Assembly (NCBI RefSeq): GCF_014083985.1
Contig: NZ_CP046907.1
Location: 5,404,501 to 5,468,500 of the forward strand
Direction: 5' to 3'
Origin: Streptomyces sp. SCUT-3
GTDB lineage: Bacteria > Actinomycetota > Actinomycetes > Streptomycetales > Streptomycetaceae
DNA length: 64,000 bases
Position 1 is the first letter of the stretch. Every line of letters starts with the position of its first letter. A program made the position numbers and the translations under genes. Of the stretch, positions 8,760-17,369 are shown one piece after another. Below the pieces are notes generated by a model, which did no database searches, was not told the DNA's origin, and saw only the letters and a program-made list of their open reading frames with translations.

Positions 8760-8916
8760 GGGCTCCGTCCTTGTGGGTCGTCGGGTCGCCGAGGCGTTGG
8801 GTCGGCGGGTCTGAGGGGCGTCGAGTTGGTGGGCGACGTTCGCCCGAAGGCAAGTTACCGTGGGTTCGCCCAGCTCGGAACGGATACCGCGGATCCGCGG
8901 GCCCGGCGCGGGGGAG

Positions 8917-9195
8917 TCAGTCACGGGGGAGCAGCGTCCCCAGGGGGCCCAGGTCGAGGTTGAGGTCCTCGGGCGACAGCCCGTGGTGGTCGCGGAGTTC
9001 GGCCATCCGTTCGTCCAGCAGCATCAGCGTCCGGCCGATGCGCTCCACCTGGTCGTCGGTGAGGTCTCCCTGGTCGATGCGCCGGATCGCCTGCCGCTCC
9101 ATCAGCTGCCGCAGCAGTTCGACCACGGTCAGCACGAGGGCGACGAGGTCGCGTCCGACGGTGTCGGCGTCGAGGTCGACCCGCTCCGCGGTCAA
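8917..9195 (-). CDS. gvpK: gas vesicle protein GvpK
   Basis: Last gene of the gas-vesicle operon, 92 aa. It has the conserved GvpK core: DADTVGRDLVALVLTVVEL, LMERQAIRRIDQGDLTDDQ and the C-terminal PEDLNLDLGPLG. The best start is TTG at 9195, which overlaps the TGA of gvpS (TTGA), giving translational coupling. No ATG or GTG fits the conserved N-terminus. GvpK is an accessory protein of vesicle assembly. Confidence 0.9.
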   Translation of the reverse strand: MTAERVDLDADTVGRDLVALVLTVVELLRQLMERQAIRRIDQGDLTDDQVERIGRTLMLLDERMAELRDHHGLSPEDLNLDLGPLGTLLPRD

Positions 9196-9425
9196 AGCGG
9201 CCCCCCGTCCCCCCAGGGCGCGGGGACGCGCTCGTTGACCGAGGACAGCAGCGCGTGCAGGGAGACCCGTACCAGAGGCACTTCGGCAATGGCGATCACC
9301 AGGTCGCCGCTGACGACCACGCCGGTGCCCAGCACCCGGTCCAGCAGGTCGACCAGGGGCACGCCCACCGGGCCGCCCTCCTCCCACGCCTCCTCCCAGG
9401 GGAGGGCCTCAGCAGCCGAGGTCAC
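9192..9425 (-). CDS. gvpS: gas vesicle structural-like protein GvpS (GvpA/J family)
   Basis: 77 aa, GTG start, overlapping the end of gvpL by 17 bp. The GvpA/J fold is evident: PLVDLLDRVLGTGVVVSGDLVIAIAEVPLVRVSLHALLSSV. Its place between gvpL and gvpK is that of gvpS in actinomycete clusters, which is why S is preferred to J. Minor structural or nucleating component of the vesicle wall. Confidence 0.82.
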   Translation of the reverse strand: MTSAAEALPWEEAWEEGGPVGVPLVDLLDRVLGTGVVVSGDLVIAIAEVPLVRVSLHALLSSVNERVPAPWGDGGPL

Positions 9426-10296
9426 CGGTGCCGCCCCCGTCCACGAAGGAGTAGGGCACCCACGGCCCGGAGACCTCGATGCGGACGCCGTCCGCCTCCG
9501 CCTCCTGCCGCAGCCGCCCGACGGCTGCGGCCAGTTCCCGGTCGCGGTCCCCGTCCACCAGGTAGGCGGCGTTCAGCATCTGGGTGCGGCGGTCGCGGTC
9601 GGGCCCCGGGCCGTGCAGGCGCAGCCGGCGTGCGGCCACCGCCAGGCCCCGCAGGGCTGTGTCCACCCGTTCGGCCGCGCGCAGTGCGGCCTCCTGCCGG
9701 AGGTCGCACGCCCGTTTCCGGCTGCGCACCCGCTCCAGGTAGGCGCGGCCCGATCCGGGCCCGTCCGGGGAGGAGGAGGCGGGTGCGGCGGGGCCCTCGG
9801 GCTTCCCGGCCGGTGCGGGCGCGTCGGGCCGCGCCGGCACGGTGTACGCCTTCACCGCCCACTCGGCGCGGCCCTCGATGCGGTCGAGCGCGGCGTGCAG
9901 GTGCTGCTCGCGCTTCCCGAGCGCGGCGCGGGCGCGCTCGTCGCCGAGGTAGAGGGTGGCCAGCGGCAGAGGGACGGTCGGGGCGCAGCGCGCCGCCGCG
10001 GAGACCACGGCGTGGTGCGTCCGCGCGCAGCGCTCGAGCTCCGCGCCGTCGGACAGCCGTTCCCGCACGGCCTCCTCGGAGAACCGGTCGGCCGGCACGT
10101 CCTGCACCACGGCGGTGAGGGATCCCAGGGGGAGCAGCCGGACGCGTGCGCCCTCCTCGTGGCCGGGCATCCCTTCGAGGGCGGCCGGGTCGCCGCCGCG
10201 GCAGACGGCGAAGACGCAGGTGGCGGTGGAGGCGTCGGTGGCGGTGGGGACGTCGGTGGCGGTGGGGACGCCGGTCGTGCACGGGGCCGCCGTCAT
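9409..10296 (-). CDS. gvpL: gas vesicle protein GvpL (GvpF/L family)
   Basis: 295-aa GvpL/GvpF family protein. Conserved elements: LGSLTAVVQDVPADRF, APTVPLPLATLY, the KREQHLHAALDRIEGRAEWAVKAY stretch, and the C-terminal LNAAYLVDGDR...VSGPWVPYSF. A Pro/Ala/Ser linker divides the two halves. ATG 10296 is chosen because GAGGAG lies 8 nt before it; the upstream open frame crosses the G-rich gap and is not coding. The N-terminal GVPTATDVPTATDASTAT comes from short direct repeats. Confidence 0.88.
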   Translation of the reverse strand: MTAAPCTTGVPTATDVPTATDASTATCVFAVCRGGDPAALEGMPGHEEGARVRLLPLGSLTAVVQDVPADRFSEEAVRERLSDGAELERCARTHHAVVSAAARCAPTVPLPLATLYLGDERARAALGKREQHLHAALDRIEGRAEWAVKAYTVPARPDAPAPAGKPEGPAAPASSSPDGPGSGRAYLERVRSRKRACDLRQEAALRAAERVDTALRGLAVAARRLRLHGPGPDRDRRTQMLNAAYLVDGDRDRELAAAVGRLRQEAEADGVRIEVSGPWVPYSFVDGGGTGDLGC

Positions 10297-10318
10297 CGGG
10301 TGCTCCTCACATGGACGG

Positions 10319-10396
10319 CCCGGGCCGCGGCCCGGGGAGGGGGAAGGGGGAGGGAAGGGGACGAGGGGGGAGGGGCGGGCAGGAGCAGGGGTCAGG
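10319..10396. other. 18-bp palindrome plus G-run (quadruplex-capable) tract between gvpJ and gvpL
   Basis: The 95-bp gap, the longest non-coding gap between genes of this operon, holds a perfect palindrome (CCCGGGCCGCGGCCCGGG, 10319-10336). Next to it is an almost pure-purine tract on the + strand with more than four G-runs of 3-5 separated by A or AA. The gvp transcript itself would be C-rich here; the G-quadruplex would form in the DNA + strand. Confidence 0.7.
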
Positions 10397-10796
10397 AGCC
10401 GGCCGGTTCCCCGGCCGCGCCGGGAGCGGCGGCCGGAGAGCTGCCGCTCTCCAGCGCCTCCAGCCGTTCGCGCAGCTGCCGGTTCTCCTCGGCGAGCGCG
10501 TCGCGGGCGGCGCGCGAGGAGAGCGCGGGGTCGGTCTCCCACCAGTCGATGCCGGCCTTCCTGGCGGTGTCGACCGAGGCGATGAACAGCCGCAGGCGGA
10601 TGGTCAGCAGTTCGATGTCGAGGAGGTCGATCTTGATGTCGCCGGCAATGACGATGCCCTTGTCGAGGACGCGTTCGAGGATGTCGGCGAGGTTGGCGGT
10701 GCGCGGCCCGTAGGGGGTCGTCGACGCGGGCGCGTCCCAGGGGTCGGGGGGACGCGTCCCCGCCGGGGCGAGGGCGGTCCCGGCAGGGTCGTTCAT
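10392..10796 (-). CDS. gvpJ: gas vesicle protein GvpJ (GvpA family)
   Basis: 134 aa. GvpA-type core NLADILERVLDKGIVIAGDIKIDLLDIELLTIRLRLFIASVDTA, then a coiled-coil-like tail (SSRAARDALAEENRQLRERLEAL) and a Pro/Ala end. The ATG overlaps the gvpG stop (ATGA), so translation is coupled. Position after gvpG fits gvpJ. Minor wall component or assembly factor. Confidence 0.85.
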   Translation of the reverse strand: MNDPAGTALAPAGTRPPDPWDAPASTTPYGPRTANLADILERVLDKGIVIAGDIKIDLLDIELLTIRLRLFIASVDTARKAGIDWWETDPALSSRAARDALAEENRQLRERLEALESGSSPAAAPGAAGEPAGS

Positions 10797-11101
10797 CGGT
10801 GCGCTCCTGTCGTCGGTTCCTGCGGTCTCGTCGCCGGTCCCGTCGCCGGTCCCGCGGCGGCCGGCGGTGTGCGGAACAGCCGGTGCTCGAGCAGGTCGAG
10901 GAGCCGCTCCTCCTCGCGTTCGAACTCCTCGGTGCCGATCTCCCCGTTGTCCAGCGCCTCGTTCAGGGCGGCGAGCCGGGCCCGCAGGACCGAGGGGTCG
11001 TACAGCTCGTGCTCGGCCGCTTCGTTGACGCGCTCGGCCAGCCAGGCGACCCCCCTCACGGGTGCGAGCGGCAGCAGGAGGATCCCGGTCAGCAGGCCCA
11101 T
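10793..11101 (-). CDS. gvpG: gas vesicle protein GvpG
   Basis: 102-aa GvpG: hydrophobic start MGLLTGILLLPLAPVRGVAWLAERVNEAAEHELYD, then an acidic helical segment LNEALDNGEIGTEEFEREEERLLDLLE and a Pro-rich tail. ATG lies 5 bp after the gvpF stop and its stop overlaps gvpJ. GvpG works with GvpF/L in assembly; in Streptomyces-type clusters gvpY and gvpZ would follow it, but none is present here. Confidence 0.9.
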   Translation of the reverse strand: MGLLTGILLLPLAPVRGVAWLAERVNEAAEHELYDPSVLRARLAALNEALDNGEIGTEEFEREEERLLDLLEHRLFRTPPAAAGPATGPATRPQEPTTGAHR

Positions 11102-11106
11102 GCCGC

Positions 11107-11850
11107 TCAGGCCCCGGCCGGTGCGTGCGCGGGGCCGACGAAGCTGTAGCAGGGCATCGGGCCCGTCAGCTTCAGCTCGACGCGGCCGCGGTGGCCCGTC
11201 GCGAGGCGCGAGACGGCCGCGGTGAACCGGTCGTGCCCGGAACCGCCGACCAGGAAGGAGACGTTGAGGACGCATCCGGCCACCTCCGGGCCCGCGGCGG
11301 TGCCGTCGGCGAGCGCGGAGAGTTCGCGCAGCACCGGGACCGCCGCTTCCCGGGCCCGGCGCTCCAGCCCCGCCGCCACCGCCTCGCCCAGGCGCAGGTG
11401 CGCCTCGTAGCCGGGGCGGCGGCGCGCCTCGTCGCGCAGCCGCCGTACGCGCGGGTCCTCCTCGAGGAGGCCGGCCAGCCCCTCCTCCTGGGCCGGCAGC
11501 ACCTTGAGGTTCATCTCCACGCGGCCGTCGACGCGGTCGAGGCAGGACAGGTGATGGCGCTCGGCCGCCGCCAGCCGCTCCACGAGGAGGTCCTCGCCGC
11601 CGCACACGGTGCCGAAGCGCATGGGCACCACCGGGCCGTGCGCGGCGAGGGAGGCGAGGATCCCCTGGTGGGCCGTCAGGTCGCGCCTGCGGGCACGCAG
11701 CCCTTCGGGGACGTCGCTGACCACGGCGGCCAGCCGGCCCGCCGGGAGGCGGCGGACGGGGGCGGGCGGCGAGCCGACGCCGAGGCTTCCGGCCGGGAGC
11801 CGGTGGCCGGCGCGGACGACGCCGTAGACGTACAGGTCCCGTGCGGCCAC
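11107..11850 (-). CDS. gvpF: gas vesicle protein GvpF (GvpF/L family)
   Basis: 247 aa with the family start MAARDLYVYGVVRAG, central VVPMRFGTVCGGEDLLVERL and RVEMNLKVL, and the C-terminal LNVSFLV...VELKLTGPMPCYSFV. GvpF binds GvpA and is thought to chaperone its delivery to the growing vesicle. It begins 3 bp downstream of the gvpA stop and lies 5 bp before gvpG, within a tight operon. Confidence 0.92.
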   Translation of the reverse strand: MAARDLYVYGVVRAGHRLPAGSLGVGSPPAPVRRLPAGRLAAVVSDVPEGLRARRRDLTAHQGILASLAAHGPVVPMRFGTVCGGEDLLVERLAAAERHHLSCLDRVDGRVEMNLKVLPAQEEGLAGLLEEDPRVRRLRDEARRRPGYEAHLRLGEAVAAGLERRAREAAVPVLRELSALADGTAAGPEVAGCVLNVSFLVGGSGHDRFTAAVSRLATGHRGRVELKLTGPMPCYSFVGPAHAPAGA

Positions 11851-11853
11851 CGG

Positions 11854-12342
11854 TCAGTCCTCCTCGGCGCGCCGGGCGGTGCGCGGGCGGCCCCCGCGGG
11901 CCTTGGCGGTGGTCCGGCGCCGCGGGCGGGGCTCCTCCTCGGCCGGTTCCTCCCGGGGCTCCTCCTCCGGCTCCACGTCCTCGTCGCCGTCCTCCGCCCC
12001 GATGGCCCTCCGGACCTTCTCGCCCATCGACCGGACGGCCTTCCCCGCCGCCTTCTTGCCGACGGCCCGGGTCATGCCCCCGCCGCCGAAGAGCTCGGGC
12101 ACCGTCTTGCTGCGGGTGTCGGTCTCCAGGTCCAGGCGGTTGCAGGCCTCGGCGAAGCGGAGGTAGGTGTCGACGCTGGCGATGACGATGCGCACGTCGA
12201 CCTTGAGGATCTCGATGCCGACCAGGGAGACGCGGGCGAAGACGTCGATCACCATCCCGCGGTCGAGGATGATCTCGATGACGTCGTACAGCGTGCCCGC
12301 GCGGGGCACGCACGCGACCTGCTCGGTGTAGGTGGTGGTCAT
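11854..12342 (-). CDS. gvpA: major gas vesicle structural protein GvpA
   Basis: 162 aa. The canonical GvpA ribbon is unmistakable: GTLYDVIEIILDRGMVIDVFARVSLVGIEILKVDVRIVIASVDTYLRFAEA. The long C-terminal extension is first hydrophilic and basic, then has an acidic run (DGDEDVEPEEEPREEP) and a basic, Arg/Lys-rich end. That is longer than haloarchaeal or cyanobacterial GvpA but usual for actinomycetes. The ribosome site is GAGAGGACGG. It is the second gene of the leftward operon. Confidence 0.93.
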   Translation of the reverse strand: MTTTYTEQVACVPRAGTLYDVIEIILDRGMVIDVFARVSLVGIEILKVDVRIVIASVDTYLRFAEACNRLDLETDTRSKTVPELFGGGGMTRAVGKKAAGKAVRSMGEKVRRAIGAEDGDEDVEPEEEPREEPAEEEPRPRRRTTAKARGGRPRTARRAEED

Positions 12343-12396
12343 TGCGGGGCCGTCCTCTCGGGTACCGCGCTGCGCCGCGGTCGGCTGCGCGGGCGG

Positions 12397-12717
12397 TCAG
12401 TCGTCGGCCGCACCGCGCCGGTAGCGGCGGACCCTGCGGTAGCGCAGGAGCTCACCGTCCCGGTCGAGCTCCACCTCGTACGTGGCGAGCAGGCTGGTGG
12501 TGTCGGGGATGCGCGGCACCTCCAGCACGTCGACCTCGACGTGCCAGCCGTCCTCGGAGCGGCCGACGGCGGACACCCCCTCCGCCGGGTGGCCGGTGAG
12601 CGAGGTGATGCACCGGCAGGCCCGGCCGGCGGCCTCCTCGGGCCCCTCCACCGGCGGAGGGGAGGAGACCGCGCTCCCGGCCGCCGGGCGGCCGCGTCGT
12701 TCGCGTTGCTCTGCCAT
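12397..12717 (-). CDS. gvpO: gas vesicle regulatory protein GvpO
   Basis: 106 aa. GvpO-type core: GVSAVGRSEDGWHVEVDVLEVPRIPDTTSLLATYEVELDRDGELLRYRRVRRYRRG. First gene of the operon, 54 bp before gvpA. ATG 12717 was chosen because the conserved family sequence begins downstream; its ribosome site is weak. GvpO is needed for vesicle formation in haloarchaea and is conserved in actinomycete clusters. Confidence 0.88.
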   Translation of the reverse strand: MAEQRERRGRPAAGSAVSSPPPVEGPEEAAGRACRCITSLTGHPAEGVSAVGRSEDGWHVEVDVLEVPRIPDTTSLLATYEVELDRDGELLRYRRVRRYRRGAADD

Positions 12718-12838
12718 GGGGATCAGTGTGTCCGCACGGAACCGCGGCGTGCGCGTGCTGATGGGCCGGACGGAGCACCGCACGCGGCGGGCGGCCGTTC
12801 CGCCGAGGCCTCCCCGCCGGCCCGGGGCGGCTTCCGGG

Positions 12839-13480
12839 TCAGGCTTCCCGCGCGGGTCCGCCGGGCTTGGTCGCGGACAGGCGCTCGACGACGCCCGCCC
12901 GGAAGCGGTCGCGCCGCTCGACGGTGAACCCCGACGCGAGCACCAGGGCCAGCGGGCGGCGGGTCATGCGGTCGCCGCACCAGCGCCACGTCAGCCTCTC
13001 CAGGCCGCGCTGGGCCGCCCGGACGGCCCGGCCGGAGCCGGCGACGTGGTCGAGCAGCAGCAGGCGCCCGCCCGGGCGCAGCACGCGGTGCATCTCGGCC
13101 ACGGCGGCGCGGTCGTCGGGGACGCTGCACAGGGCGAGGGTGGACACCACGGTGTCGAAGCAGGCGTCGGCGAAGGGCAGCCGCTCGGCGGACCCCTCCA
13201 CCAGTTGCGCCCGCAGGCCGGCGCGGGCCGTCCGCCCGCAGGCGTGTTCGAGCATGGCGCGGGAGAGGTCCAGCCCGACCACCTCGGTCCCCGGCGGGTA
13301 CAGGGGCAGGTTCAGTCCGGTGCCGACGGCGACCTCGAGGGTGCGGCCGGACGCGCGGGAGCAGACCCACCGGCGGCTGTCCCCGACCAGGAGGCGGTCG
13401 CAGCGCATCCAGCGGTCGTACGACGGCGCGATGCGCTCCCAGATGCGGCGCACCCGCCGGGCGGGCGTCTCCTGGTCCAC
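12839..13480 (-). CDS. class I SAM-dependent methyltransferase (UbiE/PEMT-like)
   Basis: 213 aa. Motif I is [15 protein letters not shown] (AdoMet-binding glycine loop), followed by [29 protein letters not shown] and [13 protein letters not shown]. This resembles the small phosphatidylethanolamine/ubiquinone-type methyltransferases. The region [17 protein letters not shown] is typical of the family end. It is divergent from the metal ATPase with a 124-bp shared promoter region; substrate unknown. Confidence 0.85.
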   Translation of the reverse strand: MDQETPARRVRRIWERIAPSYDRWMRCDRLLVGDSRRWVCSRASGRTLEVAVGTGLNLPLYPPGTEVVGLDLSRAMLEHACGRTARAGLRAQLVEGSAERLPFADACFDTVVSTLALCSVPDDRAAVAEMHRVLRPGGRLLLLDHVAGSGRAVRAAQRGLERLTWRWCGDRMTRRPLALVLASGFTVERRDRFRAGVVERLSATKPGGPAREA

Positions 13481-13604
13481 GGCACGTTCCTTCCGAGAGG
13501 CCGCCGGCCTGCCGGTCGTTCCCGCAGCGGCTAGCCTCCAAGTGTGGCCCGCCGGCCGGGGAGAGGCATCGGCGGACCGGCCCGCTCTCCGAGGGAGAAG
13601 CGAT

Positions 13605-16193
13605 ATGCGTCACCGTGAGAACCGTCCCGAGGACCGTTCCGCAGACCGCCGCGGCGGCCCCGCGCAGCCGGGGGGAGGGCCCGGCGGCGGGGAGCGCACC
13701 ACGACGGTGCTGGACGTGAGCGGCATGCAGTGGGCCTCGCAGCAGGGCACCGTCGCCGCCGTGCTGGAGCGGCGCCCCGGCGTGCTGGAGGCCGAGGTCA
13801 ACCCGGTCGCGCAGTCGGCGACGGTGGTCTTCGACCCGCGGCGCACCTCCCTGGCGGAGCTGACCGGCTGGGTGCGCGAGTGCGGCTACCACTGCGCGGG
13901 CCGGTCCGTGCCGCACCACATCTGCGACCCGACGGCCGAACCGGCCCCGCGCCCCGCCACCGCCCCGGAGGGCGTGCGCGAGGCACCCCCGGCCGCACCG
14001 GAGGGGAGGCCCCCGGCCGCGCCGGAGGGGAGGCCCTCGCCGCAGGAGGTCATGGGGCACGGCGGGCACGAGGGCATGTCGATGGCGGCGATGACGGCCG
14101 ACATGCGCAACCGCTTCCTGGTGGCGCTGCTGTTCTCGATCCCGATCGTCATCTGGTCGCCGATCGGCGAGGACGTGTTCGGCCTGGACGTGCCGGTGCC
14201 CTTCGGGCTGCGCCAGGACGTGTGGGCGCTGCTGCTGAGCCTGCCGGTGATCCTCTACTCGTGCACGGTCTTCTTCGGCGGGGCCGTGCGGGCCCTGCGC
14301 GCCCGGACCCTGGACATGATGGTCCTGGTCGCGGTGGCCGTCGGCTCCGGCTGGCTGTACTCGCTCGTCGTCACGCTCACCGGCGGCGGGGAGGTCTTCT
14401 ACGAGGCGGCCACCGTGCTGGCCGCCTTCGTGCTGCTCGGCCACTGGTTCGAGATGCGCGCCCGGGGCGGCGCCAACGACGCGATCCGCACCCTGCTCGA
14501 CCTCGCCCCGCCCAGGGCGCTCGTGGTGCGCGACGGGCAGCCGGTCGAGGTGCCCACCGCGGAGGTCGTGGTGGGCGACCTGCTCCTGGTCCGGCCCGGG
14601 GCGAGGATCGCCGTCGACGGGGTGGTGGAGGAGGGGGAGAGCGAGGTCGACGAGTCGATGGTCACCGGCGAGAGCCTGCCGGTGCACAAGCGGCCGGGCT
14701 CGCAGGTGGTCGGGGCGACCGTCAACGCCAACGGCACGCTGCGGGTGCGCGCCGCCAGGGTCGGCTCCGACACCGCGCTGGCGCAGATCGTCGAGCTGGT
14801 GCAGGAGGCGCAGAACTCCAAGGCGCCGGGACAGCGGCTGGCGGACCGGGCGGCGTTCTGGCTGGTCCTCGTCGCACTGGTCGGGGGTGCGGCGACCCTG
14901 GCGGTCTGGCTGCTGGCCACCGACCGGTCCTTCGGCGCCGCGATGCTGTTCGCCATCACGGTCGTGGTCATCACCTGCCCGGACGCCCTGGGCCTGGCCA
15001 CTCCCACGGCCGTCATGGTGGGGACCGGCCTCGGGGCGAAGCGCGGGGTGCTGTTCAAGAACGCCGCCGCGCTGGAGACGTCCGCCGGCATCGAGGTGGT
15101 CGTCATGGACAAGACCGGCACCCTGACCAAGGGCGAGCCGGAGGTCACCGACGTGGTCACCGCGCCCGGCGCGGACGAGCACGGGCTGCTGCGGCTGGCC
15201 GCGGCGGTGGAGGCCGAGTCCGAGCACCCCCTGGCCGGAGCGGTCGTGCGGTACGCGCGGGCCCGCTCGGCGGGCACCGCGAGCGCCCGGGACTTCGAGA
15301 ACGTCCCCGGCCACGGTGCGACCGCCGTGGTCGACGGCCACCGGGTCGCGGTCGGCAGCCTCCGGCTGGCCGAGCGCGAGGGCGTCGTCCCGGAGCCGCT
15401 GGCCGCCGCCCGCGAGGAGATGGCCGGCACCGGCCGCACCGTGGTGGTCGTCTCCGTCGACGGCCGGGCGGCGGGGCTGATCGGGCTCGCCGACGCGCCC
15501 CGGGAGACCTCGGCCGAGGCCGTCGCCGAGCTGCGCGCCCTCGGTGTCGAGACGGTCATGCTCACCGGCGACAACCGGGCCACCGCCGAGCGGATCGCCG
15601 GACGGCTGGGCATCGACACCGTCGTCGCGGAGGTCCTGCCCGGCGACAAGGCGGACAGGATCGCCGAACTGCAGCGCGGCGGGCGCAGGGTCGCCATGGT
15701 CGGCGACGGTGTCAACGACGCCCCCGCCCTCGCCCGGGCCGACCTGGGCATCGCCATCGGCGCCGGCACCGACGTGGCCATCGAGACCGCCGACGTGGTC
15801 CTGATGCGCTCCGACCCGCTCGACGTGCCCACCGCCCTGCGCATCGGCCGGGGCACGCTGCGCAAGATGCGGCAGAACCTCGGCTGGGCCGTCGGCTACA
15901 ACGCCGTCGCCCTGCCGATCGCCGCCGGCGTCTTCGAACCGGCCTTCGGCCTGGTGCTGCGCCCGGAGATCGCCGCGCTGACGATGTCGGGCTCCAGCTT
16001 CGTCGTCGCCGTCAACGCCCTCGCGCTGAAACGGCTGAGGCTGCCGGCCGCGGCGCCGCCAGCAGAGCCGCCCGCGGCACCGCCCGCAGGCGGGCCGCGG
16101 CCGGGCACGGGGGCCGCCGGTCCGGGTGCGGCCGGCTCCGACACCCCGCCCGCCGGCCCCGACGCCGGGGAGGCGGGCCGCCGCGCCGCCTGA
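13605..16193 (+). CDS. P1B-type heavy-metal (copper-like) transporting ATPase with CPD motif
   Basis: 862-aa membrane ATPase, probably exporting Cu(I) or a related soft metal. Order: an N-terminal HMA-like fold about 30-105 in which the usual GMxCxxC is GMQWASQ; a Pro/Glu linker with a duplicated APEGRP unit; a His/Met-rich segment [13 protein letters not shown]; eight expected TM helices; TGES actuator; the transmembrane metal motif [10 protein letters not shown] where CPC is normal; DKTGTLT phosphorylation site; EHP; GDGVND. Late TM helices keep GYN and MSGSS as in copper ATPases. GAGGGAGAAG precedes ATG 13605. Heads a copper-related block. Confidence 0.9.
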   Translation: MRHRENRPEDRSADRRGGPAQPGGGPGGGERTTTVLDVSGMQWASQQGTVAAVLERRPGVLEAEVNPVAQSATVVFDPRRTSLAELTGWVRECGYHCAGRSVPHHICDPTAEPAPRPATAPEGVREAPPAAPEGRPPAAPEGRPSPQEVMGHGGHEGMSMAAMTADMRNRFLVALLFSIPIVIWSPIGEDVFGLDVPVPFGLRQDVWALLLSLPVILYSCTVFFGGAVRALRARTLDMMVLVAVAVGSGWLYSLVVTLTGGGEVFYEAATVLAAFVLLGHWFEMRARGGANDAIRTLLDLAPPRALVVRDGQPVEVPTAEVVVGDLLLVRPGARIAVDGVVEEGESEVDESMVTGESLPVHKRPGSQVVGATVNANGTLRVRAARVGSDTALAQIVELVQEAQNSKAPGQRLADRAAFWLVLVALVGGAATLAVWLLATDRSFGAAMLFAITVVVITCPDALGLATPTAVMVGTGLGAKRGVLFKNAAALETSAGIEVVVMDKTGTLTKGEPEVTDVVTAPGADEHGLLRLAAAVEAESEHPLAGAVVRYARARSAGTASARDFENVPGHGATAVVDGHRVAVGSLRLAEREGVVPEPLAAAREEMAGTGRTVVVVSVDGRAAGLIGLADAPRETSAEAVAELRALGVETVMLTGDNRATAERIAGRLGIDTVVAEVLPGDKADRIAELQRGGRRVAMVGDGVNDAPALARADLGIAIGAGTDVAIETADVVLMRSDPLDVPTALRIGRGTLRKMRQNLGWAVGYNAVALPIAAGVFEPAFGLVLRPEIAALTMSGSSFVVAVNALALKRLRLPAAAPPAEPPAAPPAGGPRPGTGAAGPGAAGSDTPPAGPDAGEAGRRAA

Positions 16194-16358
16194 CCCGGCC
16201 CCGGCTCGCCGTGTCCCGCCGGTGCCCCGCGGGGCCGGGGCCGGGCGTCCCCGGTGCCCGGGCCGGTCGGCCCTGGCCGTTCCCCCGCGGCAGGAGGAGG
16301 ATCGAAGGCATACCGGGCGAATTGCCTGCCGGGACCGCACCGGTGGGAGGAGGCGGCG

Positions 16359-16646
16359 ATGTACTGGTACGACCACGGCATGAGCGGATGGGGCTACGCG
16401 CTCATGGCCGTCAGCATGATCGTCCTGGGGGTGCTGGCGATCGCCGTCGTCGTCGTCCTCGTTCGCGCCGCGGGGCGCGGCGGGGCGCAGCAGCCCCTCC
16501 AGTACCCCGCGCCCCCTCCGCCCGGGCCTCCGCCCGCCGAACAGGTACTGGCCGAGCGTTACGCCCGGGGGGAGATCGACGAGGAGGAGTACCGCCGGCG
16601 CCTGGACACCCTGCGGGCCGGGCCGTCCTCCCGGCCCGGCACCTGA
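16359..16646 (+). CDS. small SHOCT-domain membrane protein
   Basis: 95 aa: one TM helix about 8-40 (YALMAVSMIVLGVLAIAVVVVLV), a Pro-rich linker, then a SHOCT motif (LAERYARGEIDEEEYRRRLDTL). Strong GGGAGGAGG ribosome site. It follows the metal ATPase, as such proteins often do next to actinobacterial metal genes. SHOCT proteins are membrane adaptors of unclear role. Confidence 0.8.
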   Translation: MYWYDHGMSGWGYALMAVSMIVLGVLAIAVVVVLVRAAGRGGAQQPLQYPAPPPPGPPPAEQVLAERYARGEIDEEEYRRRLDTLRAGPSSRPGT

Positions 16647-16700
16647 CCGGCCCGGCACCTGACCGGCCCCGGCACCTGACCGGCGCAGGGGCCTGACCGG
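16638..16700. repeat. direct repeats around GGCACCTGACCGG
   Basis: Three near-identical GGCACCTGACCGG copies plus a fourth degenerate GGGGCCTGACCGG copy run from the 3' end of the SHOCT gene into the terminator region. Each has CCTGACCGG and repeats an in-frame-looking stop. Confidence 0.75.
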
Positions 16701-16759
16701 CGCAGGCGCCCCGGCGGACCGGCCCGGGAGGGCCTGCCGTCCGCCGGGGCGCCTGCGCC
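16699..16759. terminator. bidirectional terminator between SHOCT and csp genes
   Basis: Perfect 21-bp inverted repeat (arms 16699-16719 and 16739-16759; loop 19 nt) between two convergent genes, ending 9 bp from the csp stop. Confidence 0.85.
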
Positions 16760-16768
16760 GTCCCGGGC

Positions 16769-17182
16769 TCAGCCCAAGGTCTTGATCAGTTCGTTGCAGG
16801 CCTGCTCGCAGCGGCGGCAGGCCTCGGCGCACACCCTGCAGTGGTCGTGCATGGAAGCGTGCTGCTCGCACTCGTCGGCGCAGGCCTTGCACACGGTGGC
16901 GCAGGCCTCGAGCTGGGCGCGGGTGACGTTGGCGTCGTAGCCGGTGTGGCGGGAGAGCACCGCGGCGGTGGCGGCGCAGATGTCGGCGCAGTCCAGATCG
17001 GTGCGGATGCACTTGCGCAGCTCGGCGACCTGCTCCTCCGACAGGCAGGCGTCCGCGCAGGCGGTGCACGCCTGGGCGCAGGCGACGCACTCCTCGATGC
17101 AGCGGGCCATGGCCTCACGGTCCACCCCGCCCAGGTCGGCGGGGTAGGCGGCCAGCATGTCCTTGGCGACGGTAGTGGTCAT
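16769..17182 (-). CDS. four-helix-bundle copper-storage protein (Csp3-like, DUF326)
   Basis: 137 aa with about 18 Cys arranged mostly as CxxxC/CxxC along four helices (e.g. CIEECVACAQACTACADAC, CKACADECEQH, CRVCAEACRRCEQAC), plus His residues near a bundle end (HASMHDH). This matches the Csp family, which packs many Cu(I) ions inside the bundle. No signal peptide is seen, so it should be cytosolic like Csp3. The +strand neighbour is the metal ATPase block; upstream at 17228-17259 is a perfect inverted repeat that could bind a copper regulator. Confidence 0.88.
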   Translation of the reverse strand: MTTTVAKDMLAAYPADLGGVDREAMARCIEECVACAQACTACADACLSEEQVAELRKCIRTDLDCADICAATAAVLSRHTGYDANVTRAQLEACATVCKACADECEQHASMHDHCRVCAEACRRCEQACNELIKTLG

Positions 17183-17227
17183 GGGACTGACTCCGATCCT
17201 GCCGGGAGCCGACGGGCCCCGGTGGCA

Positions 17228-17259
17228 CGTACGGACGGATTCCCGGCACCGTCCGTACG
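17228..17259. promoter_or_regulatory. perfect 11-10-11 inverted repeat upstream of csp
   Basis: CGTACGGACGG, 10-nt spacer, CCGTCCGTACG, 46-77 bp before the csp ATG and about 110 bp past the DUF305 stop. Operator-like geometry (21-bp centre-to-centre), though it could also end the upstream transcript. Confidence 0.6.
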
Positions 17260-17369
17260 CCTGACACCACAGAGCGGGATCAAACCCGCCGTTCGCCCCG
17301 GGCCTCGGCGGGGCGGGGCGGGCGGGGGCGGAGCGGCCCCTCGGTGTCGCCCCGCCCCCGCCCGGAGGG

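Noticed and set aside
8887-8900. CCGCGGATCCGCGG palindrome after gvpK as a terminator
   Set aside because: Seven-bp arms and no loop; too short to call.
13481-13604. Metal-regulator operator between MTase and ATPase
   Set aside because: No clear inverted repeat with good spacing could be found there.
12723-17090. 1455-aa reverse open frame over the metal ATPase
   Set aside because: Pure shadow frame with no initiation signal or motif; the ATPase is on the other strand.
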